Assembly (NCBI GenBank): GCA_951394405.1
Contig: OX596345.1
Location: 1,860,001-1,924,000, forward strand
DNA length: 64,000 nucleotides
Reading direction: 5' to 3'
Source: Coprinellus micaceus
Taxonomy: Eukaryota; Basidiomycota; Agaricomycetes; Agaricales; Psathyrellaceae
Shown: positions 46,560 to 56,819 of the stretch, piece by piece
Layout of the letters: each line of letters begins with the position of its first letter
How positions within the stretch are numbered: position 1 is the first letter of the stretch
The notes under the pieces: model-generated
Database searches by the model: none
What the model was told of the DNA's origin: nothing
The model's input: only the letters and a program-made list of their open reading frames with translations
Made by a program: the position numbers and the translations under genes

Positions 46560-48275
46560 TTAGTCAATGTGCATGGTATCCTCTGTTACAATTTTCAAGC
46601 TAGGAGACAGCGCCATGAGTTCCTGGTACACGTTCGCGTAAATATAGGATGATGACACACGCAGCTCTTCGACGGCAAAGGGGGTTTCTGCCCGCTTCGT
46701 TAGTGTCTCAGCCAAGGAGAGGATAGTCTCTGAGAATGCCTGGTTGGTAGCCGGGTCTAGATACGAAGACCTAGAGACGTGGACATGCGATAGCGCGGGG
46801 AAAGGGGGAGGGGGATGTAGCCGATTCCACCCTGGGTGTAAAGCGCGTGCAAACTCGGAGATGTGGGTATGGCTCATGGCTACTTTCTTAAGGTCTGGCA
46901 TTTGGTTTAGTATGGATTCCCAAACTGGCGCAGGTGGGTCGAAGGAGTCGATTAGGGACAAAGAAGTGACTTTCGATCCATCGAAGGGCTCTAAAACGGC
47001 AGTCAGGGCACCGTGGAGGGCGCGGTAGCCGAGGGCTAGACCAGAAAGTCCAACGCGCAAGCTGGGGCACTGCTCGCCCTCCCCGAAGGAGCAGTAGATC
47101 CGAGGGCGTATCCTACTACGCGTATGATAGAATAGGGCCCATTGGTGCAGCTCCAGCGCCTTGATGCTGCCTCGAGTTTGACATAGGTTGGGCGGTCCCA
47201 CCCACGCCCTTGATAACGCGGCAAAGCATTGGCTGAGGTCCGCGAAAGATGGGGTGGGGACCTCGCCAGAGGTCATGATCCCGACCTAAGATACTCCCAT
47301 GGCCTTGACTGTGGCGAGGAAGTTGGAAATGCGAGGAACATGATCCTCTAATTGGAGGCGTCTAAGGGATGACATACACGAAGGAACGGAATGGGGAGGG
47401 TATATGTCAGAGGGGAGGAAGTGGGCGATGTCCAATAGTTGGAGGTGATGTGCATTGCAGAGAGATTGGAGGAACGTCGCCGCAGCCGGCCGCGGAGTCG
47501 GAGTTGAGGACGTGTTATGGATGGTCAAAGTGGTCAAGTTGGAGGAGAAGGGAACGACCTTCCAGAGGATGGGCCCAGTAATTCGAACCGATCTAAGTAT
47601 CGGGGTGGAACCTTGTAAAAAGGATTCGAGAATACCAACGCTGGAACGGGGAGCGTAAATTTCGACCTTTTCCAGCATGGGCATAATCTCGGGAAAATGC
47701 AATATAATGTTGGAAGCACCGAACTTGCCGCTGCCAGTGCCATATTCACAGATCAGCTCCAGGGAAGACAGCCGTCGCAAGCACCTGCGAAGCAATGTAA
47801 AGTGTGATCTCCTGGTTTGCGGTGTGAGCTGAATTTGATTGCAAGGGGCGTTTCCTTTGACCTCTCGAACATGGTTTCGGCCCCATCCTTCGAGCAGTCG
47901 AACTCGGCCCACAGTTGAGCGCACTCCATCGCGATATGCCTCCACCTGCGGCAAACATGAGTGGCGTATAGCCAGGTATTCGGTCCCCACTCTCCGGAAG
48001 GAGCGGCATATCTTTGAATTAGGAAGATCGCGCCTAACACTTTCGGGTGGTAGACGTGCAATGGGAGCGAGCGAGTTGAAGGCGGACTTCAAGAGGTGTA
48101 TCTCTGCTTCGGGGTGAACGGCGCCTAGTTCGGTGGCTTGCCCGCTCTCGAGTTGACCGATGCGGAGCTGAACCTGACCTCGAAGGACATTGTCCCGTAT
48201 TTGGGTGCATTGGCTTTCTCCGACAAGGCGCTGGGTGGTTGTCGATATACTGGCCGAGTTCGAATCTTCAGCCAT
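46560..48275 (-). pseudogene. Broken F-box / leucine-rich protein gene
   Basis: Reading from the ATG at 48275: a heptad-like start (LRIGQLESGQATELGA), then the F-box start LNSLAPIARLPPE. The best continuation VLGAIFLIQRYAAP...THVCRRWRHIAMECAQLW is in another frame, one base off at about 48041 (GAAAGTG instead of GAAGTG). The frame returns to the first near 47800 with LLRRCLRRLSSLELICEYG. The first frame then reaches TAG at 47286-47288, but the same frame goes on (VGIMTSGEVPTPSFADLSQC) to 46560 with a typical LRR-like C-terminal part. Two compensating frameshifts and one in-frame stop indicate a recent pseudogene, unless they are sequence errors. Intact relatives are substrate receptors of SCF ubiquitin ligases. 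Confidence 0.68.
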
Positions 48276-49840
48276 CTGGAAGCCAGCTGTGGACTCGAAT
48301 ACAGATCTTTGGGATTGTCGAAGCTAGAGAACTGGCCGACAACGGGATCTCGTAATAACCTCGTTCGCTCGGGGCTGTAGGTTACTGAGGTGGATTGGAA
48401 CGGAAGAGGTTTCCCGTGACAGTACTGGTAGAGTTGATGTCCTTCGTCACAAGTTACCACTTCATGGGTCATATGTACTTGTTTGGCTTCGTCGGCGTAC
48501 CCACGCCCATGGATAGCTTGGAGAAAGTTCTTTGCGCTGTCTTCCACCATAGCTTGTGGCAACAGAACCGAGAGGGAGGCAATCCGAAACCCTTGAGATG
48601 ACCTGACTCGGGTCATTTCGCTGGGAGGACGGGCGCTGCGAATGTCGCTTCACTCCTGGCTGGGCTGAGAAAAGCAGTCAAGACCTCGAGAGTCACGAAA
48701 GAATGACCAAGTTTGACGGTAGGCGCACCTCTCGCGAGGCAGCCCCAACTTCAAGCTCCATCTCCTTCCAATACGACCCCAACTTCACGAGCCAGCTCGA
48801 CGCTTCAAGTTCTCCTTGTCCCTTTCCCCCCTTCGTCATTCAGTCTCGTGGGGAGGCAGCCTTCCCCATCGTTCCGGAGACCTCCTTCCACCCCTACTGC
48901 TTCTCGTAGCTTCAAGACGCATTCGACACGACTTCACAGAGTTTGGTTTCCCCCCAATTACGGCTCCGTTATTTGGACTCTCCCGCCAGTCTCTGGCCGA
49001 TGTCGACCTCGTATGTGCGTCTGGGGTGAGTTGGGTATAGTTGAGGCTACCATGGTAGCCCCCGCGTAGTGGTCGAGGACGAGTCGTCGATTGCAGCCGT
49101 GGGTGGCCAACAAAGAGAATTCGTGACCAGATGGTCGCTGGCCTGGTCCCCTGCATCAGCCTCCGACAACCCTCGCGCTAGGGTTACCCGCAACTACCAT
49201 CACGAAAGCAACACTCCTCCTGGTACCTCCCATTCCCCAGACGAAGGGACTCCCTAGTAACCTCCGAAGCTTTCAAAAGAGTCCTCAGGCCATAGGTGTC
49301 TGCGACAAACCCCCAGCATATAGGTCACCTCCTACCAGAGCAAGCCGGCAGTCAGAGGTCCCAACGTCCGAGTCGTGGCTCTAGATTCCAATGGATACCC
49401 GCTACCATGTAGCAAGTGCGTAGGCATTTCCTCGATGAATGAACATGATATAAGTCTCTTCAGCGCACACAGGTCGTACCAGCTACGAGCCAGCTTCAGT
49501 TGATGAGTGAGACAGGGCGGGGAAGCATGGCCCTGAGACCTGCCCTCCCCCTCCGTTCAAAAATTCCCTCTGTTTCATTGCTACACGCACGTTTGTACCC
49601 ATACACAGGCGTGATATGGCGATGGCAGAGGCCTGACACAGAGTTGTCTCGTCTCACCACCCCTGAGTCGCTAGCGCAGGCCTATTTAGAACCGTCCTCC
49701 TCTCCCCTTTCCTTCCAAACAACTTGCCTCCCTACCACGACATCCGTCAAACTATAATCTTCCACCCACACCACCAATCTTGCTCTCCCATCCTTCCTTC
49801 CTCAACGCATCGTTCTCATTCGGAACGACGACCCTCTATA
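48276..49840. other. Intergenic between divergent genes
   Basis: About 1.6 kb upstream of the F-box pseudogene and the orphan gene. Short ORFs only. The 150 bp before 49841 are C/T-rich, typical of a fungal promoter or 5' UTR. Confidence 0.45.
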
Positions 49841-51177
49841 ATGAATTGTATGGAATTCATGCTCGCCGCGAACGGCCTTGCTGCCCTCGTCGACGACCCC
49901 GTCGAGGTTCGGTCTCGGAGTAACTCTCGAGCTGGTCTCATTGGACTTCCAGTACCGCCACTTCTGTGAGCATTGTTCCCTTCCTTCACTCCAACATCGG
50001 TCTAATATCGTGCTTCAGAAACCCCATCACCGTCACCGCTTCCCAGTCCTCTAGCCGCCACATAACATCTCGCTCCCGAGCGACTAGGCTATCGAAACGA
50101 TGCAACCTCTCCGCGGCGTTCTTGGTACTCAAAAATAAAAACCTCGGTCGAACCTCCGAGAGGATCAGGCTGGCCCTGTCCGCTGCTGGAATTCGTCATA
50201 TGAACGCCAAAAGACGAGCATCAGGACGAGTAGAAGACCAAGGGCCAGCAAGCGTTGAGCTCTATATGCCGCCTCCCATGGACGATGGCCCTCGGCCATC
50301 CTCAGTAAACAGCATGGACCTGGCCCTCCCACCCATGCTGGTTCCAGACGCCGCTCTTCCCAGCGGCACCCCAGCCCGGTCGAAGAGTCTCGACCTCCCT
50401 CTCCCACCTATGATCGGAGAAGTTTCCCTCTCCCCCGCTGGCGTACCCTCGATGAGGCGCTCACTCTCCCTCCATCTGGACCCGCTCCCCCCCTTGCGAG
50501 GGCGATTCACCGAGGTCTCACCCCCTCTCGCACCTGAGACACACATCCCCGTCCCCTCCGCACCTGAGACAGTGCACATCGCCGTCTTCCCCTCCGCACC
50601 CAGCACGTACCCCAGAGCGGTCGCTCCAGTGGCGATGCACAAACTCCCTTCCCCACCTATCCTGATGACCCGCATCTCCTCGCCCTCGATGCAGTCACGT
50701 AACCTCCAGACAGGCAACATTTGTCCCAAGTATCACAAAAACGACTTCTATCCCTACTGGTGTTCTCATCGCTACCCTAAGCGGGCCTGGTTGCAGCTTT
50801 CGAAGGAGTCATACGTGGCCGAGAGGGTCAGTTGGACTCAATGGAGTGCTACTGGGCTCGAGAAGGAGGGAGGTATGACTATGGGGAGCGGGTATGGAGG
50901 CGACGAGGAGGATGAGGATGGCCTCGAGTACGAGGGCCACACATACCGGTCGAGGGGGTTGTATGCCAGTATGATTGCAAGTTCCAGTGCCCTCCCCTCC
51001 CTGTCGTCATCTCGGACGTCTTTCAGCGTCTCGGCCAACGAGTCAGTCGTGCTCGATGCGGCTCAGTCAACGGGCCCAAGCACCGAAGAACATGATCCCT
51101 GGGCGTACTTTATGAAGGGATTCGAGCACGAAGCTGAGGAGAGTGACTCCGACTTGTGGGCCACTGACTCGGAGTAG
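49841..51177 (+). CDS. Orphan proline-rich protein
   Basis: Two exons, 49841-49965 and 50019-51177 (phase-2 intron 49966-50018), giving 427 residues. It starts MNCMEFMLAANGLAALVDDP. The middle is rich in Pro, Ser and Leu with recurring LPPM/LPPL motifs (MDLALPPMLV, LDLPLPPMIGE, LHLDPLPPL, KLPSPPILM) set about 30-40 residues apart. A more conserved-looking patch follows: NICPKYHKNDFYPYWCSHRY, then PKRAWLQLSKESYV. The C-terminus is acidic and ends DLWATDSE. No signal peptide, membrane segment or known domain is visible. The long uninterrupted exon and regular codon use support a real gene of unknown function. Confidence 0.7.
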
Positions 51178-52614
51178 GGTGCTCTTGACGCTGCCTCATG
51201 GGTGCTGAGCAACGGGTACGTCTCGCATGCTCGGATATGGGTCGTACACTGACTGGAAGCTCAGTCTATCCCACATGGCAGTCCCTAGAGCAACCCTTTC
51301 TTTGATCATCTCCGACGTTCTCTCTGTCCCTTCCTCTTTGCTTTCGATGTCATTACAGCTGCTCTCTACACTGACTAAACTCACTCCGCTATGTACCATG
51401 TTGTCGATTCACGCCCCTTGTAACGCTTTCGCCCGTATACTACTTCATTGAAATATATAATTTCTCTCTCTCGTCCCCCCTCTCTTTCTTGCTTCACCTT
51501 GACTCCTCCCCTTTTGGCCCCTTGTCTGCTTTCGGTCGCATCTCATCTCATTATTTCTGTCCTATTACATCCTTCATTTCATTACACCCCTTCTCGATTC
51601 GCTCTTTCGTCCCCTTCTTCGACCCTTCCCCGCCGCACTACTGACCTACCACTACCAGGCTTTTCCATGGGTTCTATTCGCGATTTCTTCACTTCAGATG
51701 CGTGGCGACACGTTTGATTTCATACAGAGCCAACAGCGCCAAACGCCCCTTCGCGTCCACGCGACACCTAACGATCCTATACGCTGTCTCCTCACCCTCT
51801 TAAAGTTATTCGAAAATTCATCGTACCCGACTTTCAATTCACGTGAGCGTCCATCCCGGGCTTGGCTAGGCTTGGCTCAAGATGATTGTACCCACTGATA
51901 TTCAAAGTTGATACATTCGACCCAATCTGATAGGTACGCCCCACAAAACGGGCAGAAGGAAAGAGTCAATGCTACAATTCCCATTACTCGGGCTTCGCGA
52001 CGGGTTGACGTGCTCCAGGCAGCAGCCAGAAGTTCTTTATATTGGCACGTTTGGGTAGGGACTAGGTAGGTGGGTAGAGACTGGTAAGTAGGATTGAAGG
52101 CAATTTATCGGGAAGGCGTTGAGGGGGGGAAAGGGCACCGGCGGCTGGTCGCGTTTATGCATATATATCGGCTTGGGGCGGAATTGGGGGAAGGGGCCGA
52201 AGGGTGTCAGGATTTGGCAGGCCCCGATCCAGGGAACTGTTGCGGGGGGTTGCATTTGTGTGGCAGCGGACGGAGTAGAGCGGGATTTGATAGGTGGTAG
52301 GGATAGTCGGGGGCTGACCGCGATTGAAACAAGCGATACGAGGAGGTGATAACAAAGGGGAAATGGGAATCAAGGGCATAGGTACCACAAAGTGGAGCAG
52401 CGGCGAGAAAACAAAAAAGAACTACCGGCCGAAACTAAACAGGGTAGATCAAAAAAAGAGGTCCACGAGGGTACCACGGCGAGGGTACTAGATACTACTG
52501 CAATGATGGGAGGAACCAGATTTTTAAAGAGAATGAGAGCATACAAAACTAGGCGAAATGACATGCGCGTTATCGGGGAGAACGATGAGGACGCAGAGCG
52601 AGGTGGCCAGCGCG
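51178..52614. other. Intergenic between convergent genes
   Basis: A strongly pyrimidine-rich 3' flank to about 51680, then unique sequence, then from 51890 the diverged 3' flank of the TUP1 duplication. No gene supported. Confidence 0.5.
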
Positions 52615-54022
52615 TTAGGCCACTTTCGTCAAGCTCCAAATCCTGGCATAGCTATCTCCACTGCCGGTCGCCAGCAAGTCGTTGGCGCTGTTGAGGTCTA
52701 GCGATATCACGCTGTTCTTGTGTCCCTGCAACATCAGCTGCAGCACCGCTGTGTTCGAATCCCACACATGGACACATCGGTCCTTGCTTCCACTAACCAC
52801 CCATCGGCTATCGCTTGACATCGACACACTCAGGACATAGTCCTTGTGCCCAATGAAGTCCATGACGCAAGGCGACCCCCCGATCGTTCCTCCCACTTTC
52901 CTGTCAGGGTCGACCTTTCCACCACGCGATGGAGGACCGCCACGCTCGCGATCAACCCCAGGACGCCCTCCCCTTCCACCAAGATGGCTCACATCCCACA
53001 GCTTCAGCGTCTTGTCCAGACTGCCGGTCACCAGCCCCTTCCCATCGGGGGTGAAAGCCACGCTGTACACGCTGTTGCCGTGCCCCCTCAACATCTCGAC
53101 CAAATGCCCAGACGCCACATCCCAAATCCTGATAACGTTATCCAGGCTTCCAGCTGCCACCAGGTCGGCTCTGGGGCTAATGGCCACACTGGTAACACCG
53201 GCGTCCGTGCTGGGATCAACGACGTCCACGATGGTGAAGACCTTGCAGGCGTTGTCTTGCATGTCCCAGATTCTGGTTGTGCGGTCGCCAGATCCAGAGA
53301 CGATCAGCTGGCCATCGAGCGAGAAGTCCAAGGAATAGATCTCTTGCTGGTGACCATCGTAAGTGTTCCGAATGCCCCGGTTGGCGATGTCCCAGATGCG
53401 AATCTTACGGTCTTCGGCACCGGTGGCCAGGAGCTTGCCGTCGGGGCTGAAGCGCACGCTACGAATGTACATGTCCCCAGTATGGGCGTCGCTGTCGTGG
53501 ACGAGCTCGCAGACCTTCTGGCCCGTGACAGTATCGAAGATTTGGGCCGTTTGGTTGCATCCTGTGGCCAAATATCTCCCGTCTTGCGAGAACTGAACGC
53601 AACACACGACGCTCGTGTGAGCGAAACAGTGGACAAGGTTGATGTCTAACTGGCGCTTGATCTTGGGGTTGAAAGTTACGAACCAATCACTGCCCTCTTG
53701 TTTGAATTCCGGGGGTACGTTGTGGAACGAGAACTCTTCAGAGATCCCCGCAGACGGTGCAGAGCCTGGCGTACTGGCGCTGGGTGGGAGTGCTGGCATG
53801 GTGAACGCAGAGAATGGGGCCCCACCGCCATATCCGCGACCTGCTGGGTCTGAACCGTCCGATGGCGGGGTACCTGGGCTAAAGGGTGGATATAGAGCAT
53901 GTGACGAAGGCAGAGGTACATCCATACTATTACTATGAGTTGCAGCTCATCGAACGTGTTACCTGATTATGGCTGCTCACCTGATAGATCCCTCCGCTTC
54001 GTCCTCTTCGGATCACGCTGAT
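51890..54022. repeat. Segmental duplication, copy B (truncated TUP1)
   Basis: Counterpart of 33982-36198, same orientation, about 15.7 kb between the copies. Similarity stops abruptly after 'gatcacgctgat' at 54022, inside what would be the Tup1 linker exon, so the N-terminal exons are absent. Confidence 0.85.
52615..53925 (-). CDS. WD40-only Tup1 paralogue
   Basis: 436 residues from an ATG at 53925 (MDVPLPSSHALYPP) that does not exist in the parent, where the aligned region lies inside an exon following the 36099-36156 intron. It keeps a shortened Pro/Gly-rich linker, FNPKIKRQLDINLVH and the complete seven-bladed propeller ending ARIWSLTKVA. It lacks the N-terminal tetramerisation/Ssn6-binding coiled coil. 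Few amino-acid changes relative to TUP1 in the propeller (for example HSFAHT to HCFAHT). With an intact frame it may make a free propeller that competes with Tup1 for DNA-bound repressors; it could equally be a young pseudogene held similar by gene conversion. Confidence 0.72.
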   Translation of the reverse strand: MDVPLPSSHALYPPFSPGTPPSDGSDPAGRGYGGGAPFSAFTMPALPPSASTPGSAPSAGISEEFSFHNVPPEFKQEGSDWFVTFNPKIKRQLDINLVHCFAHTSVVCCVQFSQDGRYLATGCNQTAQIFDTVTGQKVCELVHDSDAHTGDMYIRSVRFSPDGKLLATGAEDRKIRIWDIANRGIRNTYDGHQQEIYSLDFSLDGQLIVSGSGDRTTRIWDMQDNACKVFTIVDVVDPSTDAGVTSVAISPRADLVAAGSLDNVIRIWDVASGHLVEMLRGHGNSVYSVAFTPDGKGLVTGSLDKTLKLWDVSHLGGRGGRPGVDRERGGPPSRGGKVDPDRKVGGTIGGSPCVMDFIGHKDYVLSVSMSSDSRWVVSGSKDRCVHVWDSNTAVLQLMLQGHKNSVISLDLNSANDLLATGSGDSYARIWSLTKVA

Positions 54023-54856
54023 TTCCCTACCTACTACCTCTCCATTGCTCGTGAGTCGTCCATCCCACAAATTCGGAGGCTCTCCCCCTACGGCGGCGTA
54101 TGGAAATCGCATTCTTTTTTACACGGCGCAAGATACACATGTGAGCTGCAGTAATTCGATAGTCTGAAGTCAGACTGAGCCACTGTCTAGAAGATAAATT
54201 CTAAGGCGCCGAGCTTCTGGAGTGTCGAAACCCAAGAACCGACCGACGATGATATTTCAGAGTAGGGTTACGAATGAGGGGAGTGCCTGGACCCTTGGAG
54301 TTTGAAGGTGGTTCTACCGAGTCGTGCGATTGTAGTAGTTGTTTGGCCTCACCGTCGGAGGTAATTGCGCCACTAAGCGCCCATTGGGTTGCAGCCCTTA
54401 GTGCCTGCCCGTTTCCGGTTTGGAGCTCCCTTGTTGTGGCAGGGACTGCAAGGCTTTACTATTGTCCAGTGCGCGAAAGATAGGTGATGGCCAATCTTAC
54501 TGAAAGATGGAAACCAGAGCATGGGACAGAGCCTGAGGCATGAGATGGCAGGCCGGGCGGGGTACACCGGAGAGGGAGTTCAGCGTGAGCGATAAAGCTG
54601 ACGAAAGGGTGCAAGTACTTTTTAGGGAATGTGGATAGGCTTGTGCCTCGTGCCTCTGGGGATTTGTCGCGCTTCTCTTGTGTTAACGTCTCGGATCCGG
54701 CACAAGCGCCCAGAGCTAGTGCCCCTTGCGAAACCTAACATCGCACAACTCCATAGATAGATACAATTCATCACCATTGTAAGTGTACATTGTTTATCAT
54801 CCCGCCTCGGCCTCAGGTGTATGAGCGCCGCCGGGATGGCGAAAGAGAGCGGTCGA
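53926..54856. other. Upstream of the Tup1 copy, and intergenic
   Basis: To 54022 this is the remnant of the Tup1 intron and linker exon. Beyond that it is unique sequence with short ORFs only and the 3' flank of the DJ-1 family gene. Confidence 0.5.
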
Positions 54857-55558
54857 CTACAACTGCACACCCTGAAGAATATGCGCAAATGCGTCGGGCT
54901 TCGCTGGGAGAGGGGTATACTCCGCCCCCATCTCGGTCATCGCAACCAAACCCTTATCAAAGTGAACCCTCGAGAACTCCGCTCCAAGGTCAATCCCTGC
55001 CGTAATCCCCGCTGCCGTCCAAATCTTCCCATCCTTCACGAACCTGCTATCCGGCACCCACTTCACCTTGCTGAACTGGTCAAACTTCCCTCCATCAATG
55101 ACGGCCTTGAGGGCAAACTTGTTGGTGGCAGCCTGGACGCCATCAAAGAGCCCGGTTTGCGCGAGGAACATCGAACCGGTGCAGACTGTGAGGAGGGCCT
55201 TGAGCCCGGGGAATTGCCCCTTGATCCAAGCCTTGGCCTCTTCGGAGAGGGCCAGGGTAGGGTCAGGCCCAGGACAAAGGAGGTAATCGAGCTGGGGTGC
55301 CGTCTCGAATGTCGCGGTAGGGGTGAAAGGTGGGCCAATGGAAGCAGTGACGGGCTTCAGGTCCCCGACCGCTGAGATCCAGTGCCAGTTGATGTGCGGT
55401 GCACTTTTGAGGATGGCCTCAGGAACGGTGACGAAGTCAAACCCAGAGAGGTTGTCGTAGGAGTGGTTGTTGATATAATCGGTGGGACCGACAGCGTCGA
55501 GCAACTGATACTTGTGAGGGAGAAGAACCCCGAATTCGATTGGTTTGGAGTCGGACAT
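54857..55558 (-). CDS. DJ-1/PfpI family protein
   Basis: Single exon, 233 residues, class I glutamine amidotransferase-like fold. The ATG is at 55558 (MSDSKPIEFGVLLPHKYQLL). Family marks: LDAVGPTDYI near the N-terminus, LDYLLCPGPDPT, the nucleophile elbow LLTVCTGSMFLAQTGLFDG with the reactive Cys near residue 125, and KIWTAAGITAGIDLGAEF near the C-terminus. This set matches the InhA/isonitrile hydratase-like branch found widely in fungi. The enzymatic substrate is unknown; members act as hydratases, glyoxalases or stress proteins. Cytosolic, no signal peptide. Confidence 0.9.
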   Translation of the reverse strand: MSDSKPIEFGVLLPHKYQLLDAVGPTDYINNHSYDNLSGFDFVTVPEAILKSAPHINWHWISAVGDLKPVTASIGPPFTPTATFETAPQLDYLLCPGPDPTLALSEEAKAWIKGQFPGLKALLTVCTGSMFLAQTGLFDGVQAATNKFALKAVIDGGKFDQFSKVKWVPDSRFVKDGKIWTAAGITAGIDLGAEFSRVHFDKGLVAMTEMGAEYTPLPAKPDAFAHILQGVQL

Positions 55559-56819
55559 GATGAAGATGGTGTATGAGATCGTTTACGGGTTGAGTGGTGC
55601 TTGATCTTTGAAGTCTGGTTAGCCATACATATTTTCCTTATATACACAAATTCTTGAGAAGACTAAGCCTTTCTTGAAGGGCCTGTGTGGAGGATTTAGG
55701 GGCATAAGTTCAACGTTATGACTGCGGTGGTGGACTGCGGAACCGACATGGATCTTGCCCGTCTGATGAGATTAACGCTTCGAAAGGGATCCTTTCATTC
55801 GAGTGACAGTGCGCAGTAAAGCTAATGACCATCCTCGAATGCCATTCGCTGAAGAGACGAGGTCAAAGTAGTGATTGTTCTCCGGTGATGCGGGACGCAA
55901 GCTCCTTCGTGCCTCCATCTGCAAGGTCACATGGGCGCCATTATCCTCCATCGGAAGGCGCTGTATGGGTGAGCTGGACCCAGATGGCGCCTTCCCAGGA
56001 AATCATTGGAAGCTATCATGCGCAGTCATCAGCCCAGGGTTAAACGAGCGCGGTAAGGACGGGAACGTCAACGTACTTCACTTGAGAACTCCGTCGGACT
56101 CGCTAGCTCGTCAGAAAATAGTGCAGAAGTCAGCCTAAGACTCGAAGAGTGAGCGTTCGGGAGGGTCATCCCGTGCGGAAGAGCCAAGGCCAAGTAAGAG
56201 AAAGAGATAGTGTGAAGTGTGGAATCTGTATAGGGAACTGTAAAGAGGTACAACAGCAGTCAGTGAGTAGTAGCCGATGGCAGTAGTAAGCGCTAACGCG
56301 AGGAACGTAAGTAAGTATGCGGTAGTAAGACTAAAGAGAATCATTAGGTAAATGGAAGCAAATTTTATCCGGAACACGGACATTACAGTCGTCAAGTCAG
56401 TCGGTCAGTCAGTCGGGAAAGGATACATAGAAGGGATGATAGGAGGAGCGGAGAAAAGGCGTAACATGCAGTCAGTGTACGGAAGTAAATAGTCTGTTAT
56501 GACAGAAACGTATTGGTCGAGTCATTCGTTCGGTTCATTGAGTCGGGTCAGTTATAAATGCAGAAGGCGGACAGGCAGAGAACAGGAGGTGGGAGGGAGA
56601 TGGGGAAAGAGGCAACCATGAAGGAAAGAAGGAAACAGATATAGACCAGAAACGAGAAAAGAGTACGCATCGTGCAAATACATAAAAATGAGAGGGGCGT
56701 CACCGCAACAAAGTCGGGAATTTTTGCACAAGTGACTGTACGACAGTACACTGATTAAAACAGCACATATCCAGAACATTCAGGGTCACTTCACCACCAG
56801 GAAGAAGCAAACGCACCGT
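55559..56819. other. Intergenic
   Basis: 1.26 kb, the promoter side of the DJ-1 family gene and the 3' flank of the CCCH gene. A low-complexity run of GTCAGTCAGTCGG-type repeats lies near 56390-56420. No gene supported. Confidence 0.45.
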
